A stretch of 23,787 nucleotides of DNA from Longimicrobiales bacterium (GCA_028280205.1 JANQME010000422.1:1-23787); one strand, 5' to 3'. Counted from the first letter of the stretch, positions 15,859 to 23,176 are shown. Numbers and translations are program-made. The notes: generated by a model from the letters alone, not told the origin.

Positions 15859-16821
15859 ATGCCCATACGAAAAGTCCTGGTCACGGGCGGTGCCGGCTTC
15901 ATCGGCAGCCACGTGGCGGACGCCTACCTCGAGCGCGGCGACGAGGTCTGGATCGTCGACGACCTCTCCTCCGGCCGGATGGAGAACGTGCCCGCCCGTG
16001 CGGAGTTCGTGGAAATGGACATCCGCGACCCGGAGGTGCGCACCCTCTTCGAGGACGTGCGCTTCGACCTGGTCAACCATCACGCGGCCCAGATCGACGT
16101 CCGGTTCTCCGTCGCGGACCCCGCCGGGGATGCTTCGATCAACCTGATGGGCCTGCTCAACCTCACGGAGGCCGCGCTCGACGTCGGCACCCAGCGGATG
16201 GTCTTCGTGAGCAGCGGTGGCGTCGTCTACGGTGAGCCCGAGCAGATTCCGACTCCCGAGAGTGCGCCCAAGCTCCCGCTTTCTCCCTACGGAGTGACGA
16301 AGCTCGGGGGGGAGTACTATCTGAACTACTACCGGCGCATCCACGGCCTCGAGTACGTCGCGCTACGGTACTCGAACGTCTTCGGCCCGCGTCAGGACCC
16401 GCACGGAGAGGCGGGCGTGGTGGCGATCTTCTGCAGCCGGCTCCTCGACGAGCGACCGCTCACGGTGTTCGGCGACGGCGAACAAACCCGTGACTACGTG
16501 TATGTAGGGGACGTGGTTGCCGCGAACATGCTCGCCTCGGACACCGAGCTCACCGACGGCCCGGGGCTCGACGCCCGGGCCTTCAACGTCGGAACCGGGA
16601 CCGGGACAAGCGTCCTGCAGCTGGCGGATGTCCTCGAGGGAATTGCGGGGGTGTCGCTCCCGAGGAACCACGAACCCGCTCGCCCGGGAGAGCTTCGGCA
16701 CAGTACCCTCGATTCCGGGCTGATCCGATCGAAGGGTTGGGCGCCCGCCTTCACGCTGGAACGGGGTCTGCAGGAAACCTACGAGTACATCGCGAATCAG
16801 AGGTCACGAGCCCAGGCATGA
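15859..16821 (+). CDS. NAD-dependent nucleotide-sugar epimerase (GalE-like)
   Basis: This extended short-chain dehydrogenase probably epimerises UDP-glucose/UDP-galactose or a related nucleotide sugar. The 320-residue product has GGAGFIG at residues 10-16, DDLSSGRMENV after the second strand, the serine-rich SSGGVVYGE strand, and Tyr144/Lys148 of the catalytic YxxxK in SPYGVTK. LRYSNVFGPRQDPHGEAGVV and FGDGEQTRDYVYVGDVV follow, typical of the GalE/WbpP branch. It differs clearly from the UDP-xylose synthase at 4942. ATG 15859 has no Shine-Dalgarno. The stop overlaps the tolQ start (ATGA), so it is translated with the Tol-Pal operon. Substrate specificity cannot be read from sequence alone. 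Confidence 0.9.
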   Translation: MPIRKVLVTGGAGFIGSHVADAYLERGDEVWIVDDLSSGRMENVPARAEFVEMDIRDPEVRTLFEDVRFDLVNHHAAQIDVRFSVADPAGDASINLMGLLNLTEAALDVGTQRMVFVSSGGVVYGEPEQIPTPESAPKLPLSPYGVTKLGGEYYLNYYRRIHGLEYVALRYSNVFGPRQDPHGEAGVVAIFCSRLLDERPLTVFGDGEQTRDYVYVGDVVAANMLASDTELTDGPGLDARAFNVGTGTGTSVLQLADVLEGIAGVSLPRNHEPARPGELRHSTLDSGLIRSKGWAPAFTLERGLQETYEYIANQRSRAQA

Positions 16822-17540
16822 GCCCGTCGCTGTACCTGCTCCTCCAGTCCCAGCCGCCGACGAGCGCGTTCGAGATGGTCGTGGGGGGCACCCTGCCCAC
16901 CAAGATCGTCCTGACGGTCCTGGCTGTCTTCTCGCTCTTCTCGTGGTGGCTGATCTTCTCGAAGGCGCGGCAGTTCCGCGAGGTCCGGCGGCAGGGTGAC
17001 CAGTTTCTGGACGAGATGGAGCGTGCGCAGCGGCTCGAGGATGCCTATCGCGCGATCCTCGCCCTCCCGGACTCGCCGTACGGCCGGGTGTTCCGGCAGG
17101 GCGTCAACTTCTTCTCCGAGCTCAGGCCGGGCGCGCTACGTGAGGGCGCGCAGGTCAAGCAGGGTCTCTCCCTCACCCAGCTCGAGGCGCTACGCCTGGT
17201 CCTCGAGAAGGAGGAGGCCGAGGAGCGAGACGAGCTGGCGCACGGACTGGGTTGGCTCGCCGTGATCGGCTCGGTTTCGCCTCTCATGGGGCTGATGGGC
17301 ACCGTGATCGGGGTCATGAACGCCTTCCTCGGCATCACCTCGTCCGGTTCGAGCAACATCATGGCCGTGGCTCCGGGTGTGGCCGAGGCACTCGTCACGA
17401 CGGTCGCGGGGCTCGCCGTGGCGATTCCGGCCGTCATCGCGTACAACCACTTCGTGGGCCGACTCAACCTCGTGAGCGGGGAGCTCGAGGGCTTCTCCAG
17501 CGAGTTCATCGGGACCCTCGCCCGAGAGGGACGCGTATGA
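16818..17540 (+). CDS. tolQ: TolQ, Tol-Pal motor subunit
   Basis: TolQ forms the inner-membrane proton-channel pentamer of the Tol-Pal system, which draws in the outer membrane during division; it is homologous to ExbB and MotA. The 240-residue protein has three membrane segments: about 30-51 (VLTVLAVFSLFSWWLIF), then about 145-172 with GWLAVIGSVSPLMGLMGTVIG, and about 190-212 with LVTTVAGLAVAIPAVIAYN. The second and third carry the conserved proline/glycine/threonine residues lining the pore. The ATG overlaps the epimerase stop by four bases. TolQ rather than ExbB follows from the tolR-tolA-tolB-pal neighbours. Confidence 0.96.
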   Translation: MSPSLYLLLQSQPPTSAFEMVVGGTLPTKIVLTVLAVFSLFSWWLIFSKARQFREVRRQGDQFLDEMERAQRLEDAYRAILALPDSPYGRVFRQGVNFFSELRPGALREGAQVKQGLSLTQLEALRLVLEKEEAEERDELAHGLGWLAVIGSVSPLMGLMGTVIGVMNAFLGITSSGSSNIMAVAPGVAEALVTTVAGLAVAIPAVIAYNHFVGRLNLVSGELEGFSSEFIGTLAREGRV

Positions 17541-17971
17541 GCTCGCTCGGATCGAGGAGGCGCGGGGCGGCCCGCTCCGACCTCCCCATCAATGCGGAGA
17601 TCAACGTTACGAGCCTGGTCGACGTGGCATTCACCTTGCTCGTCATCTTCATCATCACGGCGCCGATCCTGCAGGGCGGCATCGAGGTCTCGATCCCGAG
17701 AGCCGACGTCCAGCCGCTGACGTCTCAGGAGACCCCGTTCTTCATCACCGTGATGCGGGACGGGAGCATCTTCATGGAGGAGACGCCGGTGTCGCTCGCC
17801 GATCTGGAGAGCGGCCTGCCCCAACTGCTGTCGGTCGGGACGGTCGAGCGCGTCTTCATCCGGGCGGACTCGCTCGCTCCGTACGGCCCCATCCTCAAGA
17901 CGATGGCGATCGCGGTCAACAGCGGCGTGGACTGGTCGGTCGTGGCGGAGCCGTACCGGGGAGGAAATTAG
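17537..17971 (+). CDS. tolR: TolR, Tol-Pal motor subunit
   Basis: TolR (ExbD family) is the second motor subunit; its membrane aspartate takes part in proton flow and its periplasmic part contacts peptidoglycan. The 144-residue product has a basic N-terminus, PINAEINVTSLVDVAFTLLVIF with the essential Asp29 at the start of the single membrane helix (28-45), and a periplasmic domain with ITVMRDGSIFMEETPVSLADL and VFIRADSLAPYGPILKTM. GAGAGGG at 17524-17530 precedes the ATG, which overlaps the tolQ stop by four bases. Confidence 0.95.
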   Translation: MSSLGSRRRGAARSDLPINAEINVTSLVDVAFTLLVIFIITAPILQGGIEVSIPRADVQPLTSQETPFFITVMRDGSIFMEETPVSLADLESGLPQLLSVGTVERVFIRADSLAPYGPILKTMAIAVNSGVDWSVVAEPYRGGN

Positions 17972-17972
17972 G

Positions 17973-18728
17973 TTGCGGGACCGCCGCGACCCCCTGGATC
18001 GGCGCTCCATGGCGCTTTCGGCCGCCTTCCACGCGGCGCTCTTCGCGCTGCTGTGGGCGAGCACCCTGTACACGCCTCCCGAGATCGCCTTCGTCACCTA
18101 CGAGATCGAGCTGGTCTCGCCGCCACCCGCCGTGCAGGCCGAGGAGCCGACGCCGGCCACCGAGGAGGTCGTTGTCGAGCGTCCGGAGCCCGAGCCGACG
18201 CCGCCCGAGCCGGAGCCGGAAGAGGTGGTGCCGGTCGAGGAACCCGATCCGGAGCCCCCTCCGGAAGAGCCGGAGGAGGAACCCGAGGAAGAGCCGGTCG
18301 AGGCGACGCCCGAGGTGGCCGAAGAGACCAGCGAAGCCGCCGCGCCGGTCGATCCGCCCGAGGAAGAGCCGGAGGTGAGCGGCGAGGATCTGAACGTCCG
18401 GATCGAGGGGCTGCGCAGGGACTACCCGGCCTACTACGAGAACATCATCCGCCAGATCCAGCGCTGTTTCCGGTGGAGGCAGGGGGGACGATGGGAAACG
18501 ACGGTCTTCTTCTACATCGATCGCGAGGGCTACGCGGAGGACATCGAGTTCGTGGGCCGCTCCGGCAACACCGCCTTCGACTTCGAGTCGATGGGCGCCG
18601 TGGAGTGTGCGGGGCGGGGGCGCTTCGGAGCGCTTCCGGACGACGTTCCCTTCGAACGATTTCCGGTCCGATTCACCTTCCGGCCCGCGAACGCACCCTT
18701 GGAGCACGGAGTCACGGAGTCGCCATGA
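17973..18728 (+). CDS. tolA: TolA/TonB-type energy transducer
   Basis: The protein links the TolQR motor to TolB/Pal across the periplasm. Of 251 residues, an N-terminal membrane anchor (about 13-33) carries Ser16, His20 and Leu27 spaced as in the SHLS motif of TolA/TonB. A spacer at about 49-135 is almost entirely Pro and Glu (repeats of PEPE, PPEP, EEEP), unlike the long alanine/lysine helix of E. coli TolA and more like TonB. The C-terminal domain (about 140-250) has YYENIIRQIQRCFRW, two cysteines (Cys165, Cys212) and FPVRFTFRPAN. The TTG start has GGGGAGGAAA just upstream. Position between tolR and tolB decides for TolA function. Confidence 0.85.
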   Translation: MRDRRDPLDRRSMALSAAFHAALFALLWASTLYTPPEIAFVTYEIELVSPPPAVQAEEPTPATEEVVVERPEPEPTPPEPEPEEVVPVEEPDPEPPPEEPEEEPEEEPVEATPEVAEETSEAAAPVDPPEEEPEVSGEDLNVRIEGLRRDYPAYYENIIRQIQRCFRWRQGGRWETTVFFYIDREGYAEDIEFVGRSGNTAFDFESMGAVECAGRGRFGALPDDVPFERFPVRFTFRPANAPLEHGVTESP

Positions 18729-20113
18729 TGGGCTGGGGCAGGAAGGAGAATCGGGGGAGTCGGGCCGTGCAGGCCCGGCTGTGTGTGCTCGTCGTCCTGG
18801 TGAGTGCGGGGCCGGTGGGGCTCGTGGCTCAGGAGGATCTGCCGGGTGTGGAGCTCGGCCTCTTCTACGCCAATACGTACCTGCCGGCGCTGGCGATGCA
18901 GCCGTTCGGCGGTGCCTTCGGTGGGAACGAGCTGGCGCCCCAGATCGAGGCGATCATCGGACGCGACCTCCGCAACTCGGATCGGTTCGAGGTGCTGGAC
19001 TCGCTGCCGGATGCGCTGGTCGGGGATCGAGTCGACTACACGCTCTGGGATCGACTCGGAGCGGTCTGGCTCGTCACGGGAACGGTCGAAGGGGCGGGGG
19101 ACGGGTATGTGCTGCTCCTGGAGCTGCACGACGTCGTGTACGGTGAGCTGCGGGAACAGGGTCGGTTCCGCCTCCCGGCCGCTTTCGACGAGGACTTCCG
19201 CATGGCGGTACACCGGGCGTCCGATCAGGTCGTGACGTGGGCGACCGGCGATCCCGGCATGGCGGCCAGCCGGATCACCTTTTCGATGCGCGACAACACC
19301 GGAAACGAAGAGGTCTACGTCATCGACTCGGACGGAGAGAATCTTCGCCGGCTCACCTACAACGAGGATCTGTCCACCTCGCCCACATGGTCGCCCGACG
19401 GGGGTCGGATCGCGTTCGCGTCCTGGAAGACGGGCGTCCCCCGCATCTACGAGATCGGCACCGACGGCGGCGGCGAGCGTATGCTTCCGGCGGTCCGGGG
19501 CGCGGGTGACTACATCACCCCGACGTATCACCCCGACGGACAGACGCTGGCCTTCACGGTCCTCGGCAGCGACAACCAGAGCGGGATCTTCACGTACGAT
19601 CTGGCGCAGGACTGCTGCCTCGCCTTCCTCTCGGGTGGTCCGTGGTACGACGTCAGCCCGACGTACTCGGCCGACGGCCGCTGGCTCGCGTTCAACACGC
19701 TGCGCTTTGGCGACAACGTCCCGCAGGTCATGATGATGCCGGCCGAGGGGGGAGCCGCCGAGACGCTCTCGCCGTACGAGTACGGGGGCGGTGGCTTCTA
19801 CGCCGCGCCCGACTGGTCCCCGCACGGCGATCTCGTAGCGTTCCACGGGCGGATCGACCGACGCGGCCGCTACCATATCCTGGTGGCGAACCTCGAGGAC
19901 GGCGGACGCGTGCTGCGCCAGCTCACCTCGGAGGGCAACAACGAGGCCCCGAGCTGGGCTCCGGACGGCCGCCACCTCGTCTTCGTCGGCGAGCGCAGTT
20001 GGGGGTTCGGCCTGATGATTGCAGACGTGACGACCGGGCGCGTGCGATCGCTCCTGGGCGGTCGCCGCGTCGACCTCCCCGACTGGTCCCCGGCGCTTCC
20101 ACCGCCCGAATAA
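18725..20113 (+). CDS. tolB: TolB, periplasmic beta-propeller
   Basis: TolB is the periplasmic partner that binds Pal and is displaced by TolA. The 462-residue product has a signal peptide (hydrophobic core CVLVVLVSAGPVGLVA near residues 20-35), an N-terminal alpha/beta domain to about residue 175 (FEVLDSLPDALVG, WLVTGTVEG), and then a six-bladed propeller. Its WD40-like/TolB repeats include ITFSMRDNTGNEEVYVIDSDG, STSPTWSPDGGRIAFAS, YITPTYHPDGQTLAFTV, SPTYSADGRWLAFNT, APDWSPHGDLVAFHG and APSWAPDGRHLVFVG. The ATG overlaps the tolA stop, with GGAG five bases upstream. A paired Cys-Cys occurs in propeller blade three. Identification is firm. Confidence 0.95.
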   Translation: MMGWGRKENRGSRAVQARLCVLVVLVSAGPVGLVAQEDLPGVELGLFYANTYLPALAMQPFGGAFGGNELAPQIEAIIGRDLRNSDRFEVLDSLPDALVGDRVDYTLWDRLGAVWLVTGTVEGAGDGYVLLLELHDVVYGELREQGRFRLPAAFDEDFRMAVHRASDQVVTWATGDPGMAASRITFSMRDNTGNEEVYVIDSDGENLRRLTYNEDLSTSPTWSPDGGRIAFASWKTGVPRIYEIGTDGGGERMLPAVRGAGDYITPTYHPDGQTLAFTVLGSDNQSGIFTYDLAQDCCLAFLSGGPWYDVSPTYSADGRWLAFNTLRFGDNVPQVMMMPAEGGAAETLSPYEYGGGGFYAAPDWSPHGDLVAFHGRIDRRGRYHILVANLEDGGRVLRQLTSEGNNEAPSWAPDGRHLVFVGERSWGFGLMIADVTTGRVRSLLGGRRVDLPDWSPALPPPE

Positions 20114-20141
20114 TCAAATGTTTACAGGTGGCCGCGAGGAG

Positions 20142-20165
20142 CGTTCGCACCGGCCGGTGCGAACG
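20142..20165 (+). repeat. Perfect 24-bp palindrome between tolB and pal
   Basis: CGTTCGCACCGG is followed with no spacer by its exact reverse complement. It starts 29 bases after the tolB stop and ends 10 bases before a putative -35 box. In RNA it could fold as a 10-bp stem with a four-base loop and act as tolB terminator, although TCGATAAACG follows rather than a T-run. As DNA it is the shape of a site for a dimeric regulator. Confidence 0.7.
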
Positions 20166-20175
20166 TCGATAAACG

Positions 20176-20204
20176 TTGCATTTCGGTGCCTCCCGACCTA
20201 TATC
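20176..20204 (+). promoter_or_regulatory. Probable sigma70-type promoter of pal
   Basis: TTGCAT (20176-20181) and TATATC (20199-20204) are spaced by exactly 17 bases, in the 202-base gap between tolB and pal. Transcription would start near 20211, giving a leader of about 105 bases. It would let pal be expressed separately from tolQRAB. Confidence 0.5.
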
Positions 20205-20207
20205 GCA

Positions 20208-20235
20208 GGGGGCTTTCCACCCCGAGAAACGGGGT
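20208..20235 (+). promoter_or_regulatory. Two mutually exclusive hairpins in the pal leader
   Basis: GGGGG (20208-20212) can pair with CCCC (20220-20223), but the same C-run also belongs to the better stem ACCCCG/CGGGGT (20219-20224 with 20230-20235, loop AGAAA). No known riboswitch class was recognised. Confidence 0.35.
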
Positions 20236-20315
20236 TAGCTTCGAAGCGGTTCTCGGCGTACGTAGCCAGCACGCGCCGCGAGGTTCATCACAGTTCGCTC
20301 AACCCGGGAGATGGG

Positions 20316-20912
20316 ATGATCGTCCGTCGTTTCTTCGTCACGGTTTTCGCAGCCACCCTCTTGGTGGGCGCGTGCGGAGGTGACCCGCCCCCGCCCCCGC
20401 CCCCACCGCAGCCGGATCAGGACTCGCTGCAGCGCTACAACGACTCCGTCGCGGCCGCCGAGGCCGAGCGTCGCCGGCAGGCGGAGGAAGAGGCTCGTCA
20501 GCGTGCGGCTGAGGCCGAGCGCCAGCGCCTGATCCGGGAGGCCCGCGCCACGCTCGAGGAGATGGTCTTCTTCGACTACGACATGTCCGAGATCCGTCCG
20601 GACGCCGAGACCACGCTCCGCGCGAAGGTCGACATCCTGCGTGCCAGCCCACAGGTGCAGATGCGCATCGAGGGGCATGCGGACGAGCGCGGCTCGACCG
20701 AGTACAACATGGCGCTGGGGAATCGTCGGGCGGAGTCGGTCCGGCAGTTCCTCACGGGCTTCGGCCTTGCGGAGAACCGCTTCGAGATCGTCTCGTTTGG
20801 CGAGAACCGTCCGCTCGCGCAGGGCTCCAACGAGGAGTCGTGGGCACGGAACCGGCGGGGTCAGTTCGTGATCACGGCCGGCGCGAACATGATCAACCCT
20901 CCGGGCAACTGA
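20316..20912 (+). CDS. pal: Pal, peptidoglycan-associated lipoprotein
   Basis: Pal sits in the inner leaflet of the outer membrane and binds peptidoglycan, anchoring the Tol system. The 198-residue product has a lipoprotein signal with the cysteine at residue 20 (LLVGAC), eight prolines at 24-31, a charged Ala/Glu/Arg helix at about 45-80, and an OmpA-like domain at about 85-190. This includes FFDYDMSEIRPDA, GHADERG at 120-126 (diaminopimelate-binding loop), YNMALGNRRAESV, and the final NRRGQFVI. GGGAG at 20306-20310 precedes the ATG; the frame is open further upstream into the leader but without a credible signal peptide. It is the fifth gene of the Tol-Pal set. Confidence 0.96.
   Translation: MIVRRFFVTVFAATLLVGACGGDPPPPPPPPQPDQDSLQRYNDSVAAAEAERRRQAEEEARQRAAEAERQRLIREARATLEEMVFFDYDMSEIRPDAETTLRAKVDILRASPQVQMRIEGHADERGSTEYNMALGNRRAESVRQFLTGFGLAENRFEIVSFGENRPLAQGSNEESWARNRRGQFVITAGANMINPPGN
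20385..20408 (+). repeat. CCGCCC hexanucleotide repeat coding eight prolines in Pal
   Basis: Three copies of CCGCCC plus CCACCG code for the octaproline after the lipidated cysteine. Such C-rich repeats can vary in number by slippage in steps of two residues; the ribosome would probably need EF-P here. Confidence 0.7.
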
Positions 20913-20928
20913 CGGGCCATTCGATCGA

Positions 20929-20960
20929 CCCCTCCCCCGGGCCTGCTCCCGGGGGAGGGG
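20929..20960 (+). promoter_or_regulatory. 13-bp hairpin covering the cpoB ribosome-binding site
   Basis: CCCCTCCCCCGGG (20929-20941) and CCCGGGGGAGGGG (20948-20960) pair perfectly around a six-base loop. The 3' arm contains the only good Shine-Dalgarno (GGGGGAGGGG) for the ATG at 20969, eight bases on. The structure begins 16 bases after the pal stop and has no T-tail. It may reduce translation of the downstream gene, attenuate transcription or protect the pal 3' end. Confidence 0.7.
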
Positions 20961-20968
20961 CTCAGGAC

Positions 20969-21772
20969 ATGATGAGACGTTCCAGACCAGCCACGGCGGC
21001 CCGCGTCCTCACGACGCTGGCCGTCTCCGTCGTTTTGGGCGGATGCGCCATGAAGGGTGACATCCGCACGCTCCAGGAGGAGCTGCGCGCCGTCGCGGCG
21101 CGACAGGACTCGCTGATCGTCCAGCTCCGCGAGGAAACGCTCTCGACGCAGGACACGCTGCGCACGCAGGGCGACCAGATGTTCGACCTGCGGGGCGACC
21201 TCAACCGCCAGCTTCAGCAGATCAACCAGAGTCTGGTCCGGATCGAAGCGATCGCCGGAGAGAATCAACGCGGTCTCACCGCCGTGCGTGACCAGCTCGC
21301 AAACATGCGACGGGCGTCGGGCGGGATCGTGACGCCGCCCTCGACGGGTGACTCGGCCACGATCGCCGGGGGTGGAGAGAGCCTCCTCGAAGGCGGTGGG
21401 AGCTCGGACGAGCTCTGGAACGCGGCGCAGGCCCAGTACCAGCGGCAGTCCTTCAACTCGGCGTCGGCGGCCTTCCAGCAGTTCATCGAGGAGTACCCCG
21501 CCGACCCGCGGGTGCCGGACGCGCACTTCTTCCTGGCCGACGTCCTGGTACAGCAGGATCGCCCGGAGGACGCCCTCACGGCGTTCCAGGAGGTCCAGCA
21601 GCTCTTCCCGACGCACGAGCGGGTGCCGGACGCGCTCTTCCGCATCGCGAACCTCCAGATCGCGCTCGACGACGAAGCTGCAGCACGTCTCACCCTGGAG
21701 CGGATCGTGAACACGTACCCGGGCTCGAGCATGGCGGTGCTCGCCCGGGACATGTTGGAGAACATGGGCTGA
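20969..21772 (+). CDS. cpoB: CpoB/YbgF-like Tol-Pal accessory lipoprotein
   Basis: CpoB coordinates peptidoglycan synthesis with Tol-driven constriction. The 267-residue product has a signal with lipobox LGGC (Cys26), so it would be a lipoprotein, whereas E. coli CpoB is soluble. A coiled coil follows at about 31-113 (LQEELRAVAARQDSL, QLQQINQSLVRIEAI), then a Gly/Ser-rich linker and TPR repeats at about 148-265 (LWNAAQAQYQRQSFNSASAAFQQFIEEYPADPRVPDA, then two more ending in YPGSS). Two adjacent ATG codons (20969, 20972) are possible starts. It directly precedes nrdR by three bases. Confidence 0.9.
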   Translation: MMRRSRPATAARVLTTLAVSVVLGGCAMKGDIRTLQEELRAVAARQDSLIVQLREETLSTQDTLRTQGDQMFDLRGDLNRQLQQINQSLVRIEAIAGENQRGLTAVRDQLANMRRASGGIVTPPSTGDSATIAGGGESLLEGGGSSDELWNAAQAQYQRQSFNSASAAFQQFIEEYPADPRVPDAHFFLADVLVQQDRPEDALTAFQEVQQLFPTHERVPDALFRIANLQIALDDEAAARLTLERIVNTYPGSSMAVLARDMLENMG

Positions 21773-21775
21773 GCC

Positions 21776-22273
21776 GTGCGTTGTCCGCAGTGTGACGCGA
21801 CGGAGAACCGGGTCGTAGACACCCGGGCCAGCCGTGGCGGGCGCGCCGTGCGCCGCCGGAGGGAGTGCACCGTCTGCGGGGCCCGCTTCACGACCTACGA
21901 GTACGTGGAGGAGCGGCCGATCCAGGTCCTGAAGCGTTCGGGGGCCATCGAGGATTTCGACCGCGCCAAGCTGCTGCGCAGCGTGAAGATCGCCTGCGCG
22001 AAGCGACCCGTTTCGGCCTCGGAGATGGAGGCCCTCGTCGACGACGTCGAAGACCACTTCTCGCGGCAGGCCGGGGTGGAGGTGGACTCCGTCCGGATCG
22101 GCAAGATGGTCATGGAACGGCTCTCTCCCGTCGACCGTGTCGCGTACGTCCGTTTCGCCTCCGTATACCGGAACTTCCAGGACGCGGGTGAGTTCGAAGA
22201 GTTCGTCCACGAGATGGCCGCCGCGGAGCGGCGCGAGGAGCTTCGCCGCAACCAGGTCGAGATGCCGATCTGA
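21776..22273 (+). CDS. nrdR: NrdR, ribonucleotide reductase repressor
   Basis: NrdR is a zinc-finger/ATP-cone repressor of ribonucleotide reductase genes that senses ATP/dATP. The 165-residue protein has zinc ligands Cys3, Cys6, Cys31 and Cys34, the CTVCGARFTTYEYVE segment, an ATP-cone from about residue 49 (VLKRSGAIEDFDRAKLLRSV) and the typical end VAYVRFASVYRNFQD. The GTG start lies three bases after the cpoB stop and is the only start that keeps the first Cys pair at the N-terminus. No ribonucleotide reductase gene is nearby. Its cotranscription with Tol-Pal is inferred from spacing. Confidence 0.96.
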   Translation: MRCPQCDATENRVVDTRASRGGRAVRRRRECTVCGARFTTYEYVEERPIQVLKRSGAIEDFDRAKLLRSVKIACAKRPVSASEMEALVDDVEDHFSRQAGVEVDSVRIGKMVMERLSPVDRVAYVRFASVYRNFQDAGEFEEFVHEMAAAERREELRRNQVEMPI

Positions 22274-22360
22274 GGGCCGCGTCGGGCCACGCCCGGCATC
22301 CTGCCCACCAACCGGAGCGCTACTCTCCTGGTCGACGCGAACACCGAACCCGCCGGCTCG

Positions 22361-23176
22361 ATGCGAGACAATCCGAGGGGCGAAATGCCCTTTCTCGACC
22401 ACCTGGAAGAGCTTCGCTGGAGGCTCCTCTGGTCGATCCTGGCACTCGTGGTCTGCTCGCTGGTCTCGTTCGGGCTGGTCTACTACTTCAACGTCCTCGA
22501 CCTCCTCGTCGAGCCGATCCGCAAGGCGTACGACGACCCGGACCTCCGGTTGATCAACCTGTCGCCGGCCGATCCGTTCTTCGTCACCCTCCGGCTGGCG
22601 ATCTACGGGGGGATCATCCTCGCCTTCCCGATCATCGTGTACCACACGTGGTCGTTCCTCTCTCCGGCCCTCGAACCGCACGAGAAGAAGGCGATCGTCC
22701 CCTCGCTCTATCTCGGGCTGGTCCTCTTCGTCGCGGGTATGGCGCTCGCGTACTTCGCCGCCCTGCCCGTCACGCTCGAGTTCTTCAAGGCCTTCCTGAC
22801 CACGTCCCTGGAAGCCCAGCTCGAGATCAACGCGACGCTGGGCTTCATTGTGAAGATGCTCATCGCTTTCGGCGCGGTGTTCGAGCTGCCGATCGTGATT
22901 CTGATTCTGAGCGTGATGGGGCTCGTCACGCCGGAGTTTCTCCGCTCCAAGCGCCGGCACGCGGTCGTGCTGATCACGATCCTCGCCAGCTTCATCACCC
23001 CCGGCGACGCGATCACGCTCACCATCTTCATGATGTTCCCCCTCGTGCTCCTCTACGAGTTCGGGATCTTCCTCTCTGCCGGTGTCTACCGGCGGCGCAT
23101 CCGGGCCGAAGCGGAAGAGGAGGCCGTCGACGCGACCACCCTGGGACCCCCGGCAGGATCGGTGGAGACGCGGTGA
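22361..23176 (+). CDS. tatC: TatC, twin-arginine translocase subunit
   Basis: TatC is the receptor for twin-arginine signal peptides in export of folded proteins across the inner membrane. The 271-residue product shows the N-terminal MPFLDHLEELRWRLL, six membrane segments (near 25-45, 72-95, 113-138, 155-178, 195-212 and 215-235), the conserved SFLSPALEPHEKK and an intramembrane glutamate in FGAVFELPIV. ATG 22361 gives the common GEMPFLDHLEEL context but no Shine-Dalgarno; ATG 22385 follows GAGGGG by four bases and would shorten it by eight residues. tatA/tatB are not in the window. The gap of 87 bases before it shows nothing definite. The charged C-terminal tail (AEAEEEAVDA) is cytoplasmic. 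Confidence 0.95.
   Translation: MRDNPRGEMPFLDHLEELRWRLLWSILALVVCSLVSFGLVYYFNVLDLLVEPIRKAYDDPDLRLINLSPADPFFVTLRLAIYGGIILAFPIIVYHTWSFLSPALEPHEKKAIVPSLYLGLVLFVAGMALAYFAALPVTLEFFKAFLTTSLEAQLEINATLGFIVKMLIAFGAVFELPIVILILSVMGLVTPEFLRSKRRHAVVLITILASFITPGDAITLTIFMMFPLVLLYEFGIFLSAGVYRRRIRAEAEEEAVDATTLGPPAGSVETR
22375..22380 (+). promoter_or_regulatory. Ribosome-binding site favouring the shorter TatC start
   Basis: GAGGGG lies four bases before the in-frame ATG 22385. It lies inside the coding region if translation starts at 22361, so it leaves the TatC start open. Confidence 0.45.

Noticed and set aside
15558..15902. Minus-strand frames in the gap before the epimerase
   Set aside because: They extend into the flanking genes antisense and have no start signals; the gap is better explained by repeats and hairpins.
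18053..18724. Upstream extension of the tolB frame across tolA
   Set aside because: The extension is low-complexity sequence antiphase to tolA; the signal peptide begins at 18725.
20118..20315. Upstream extension of the pal frame into the leader
   Set aside because: It would bury the lipoprotein signal peptide 66 residues inside; GGGAG before 20316 and the lipobox fix the start.
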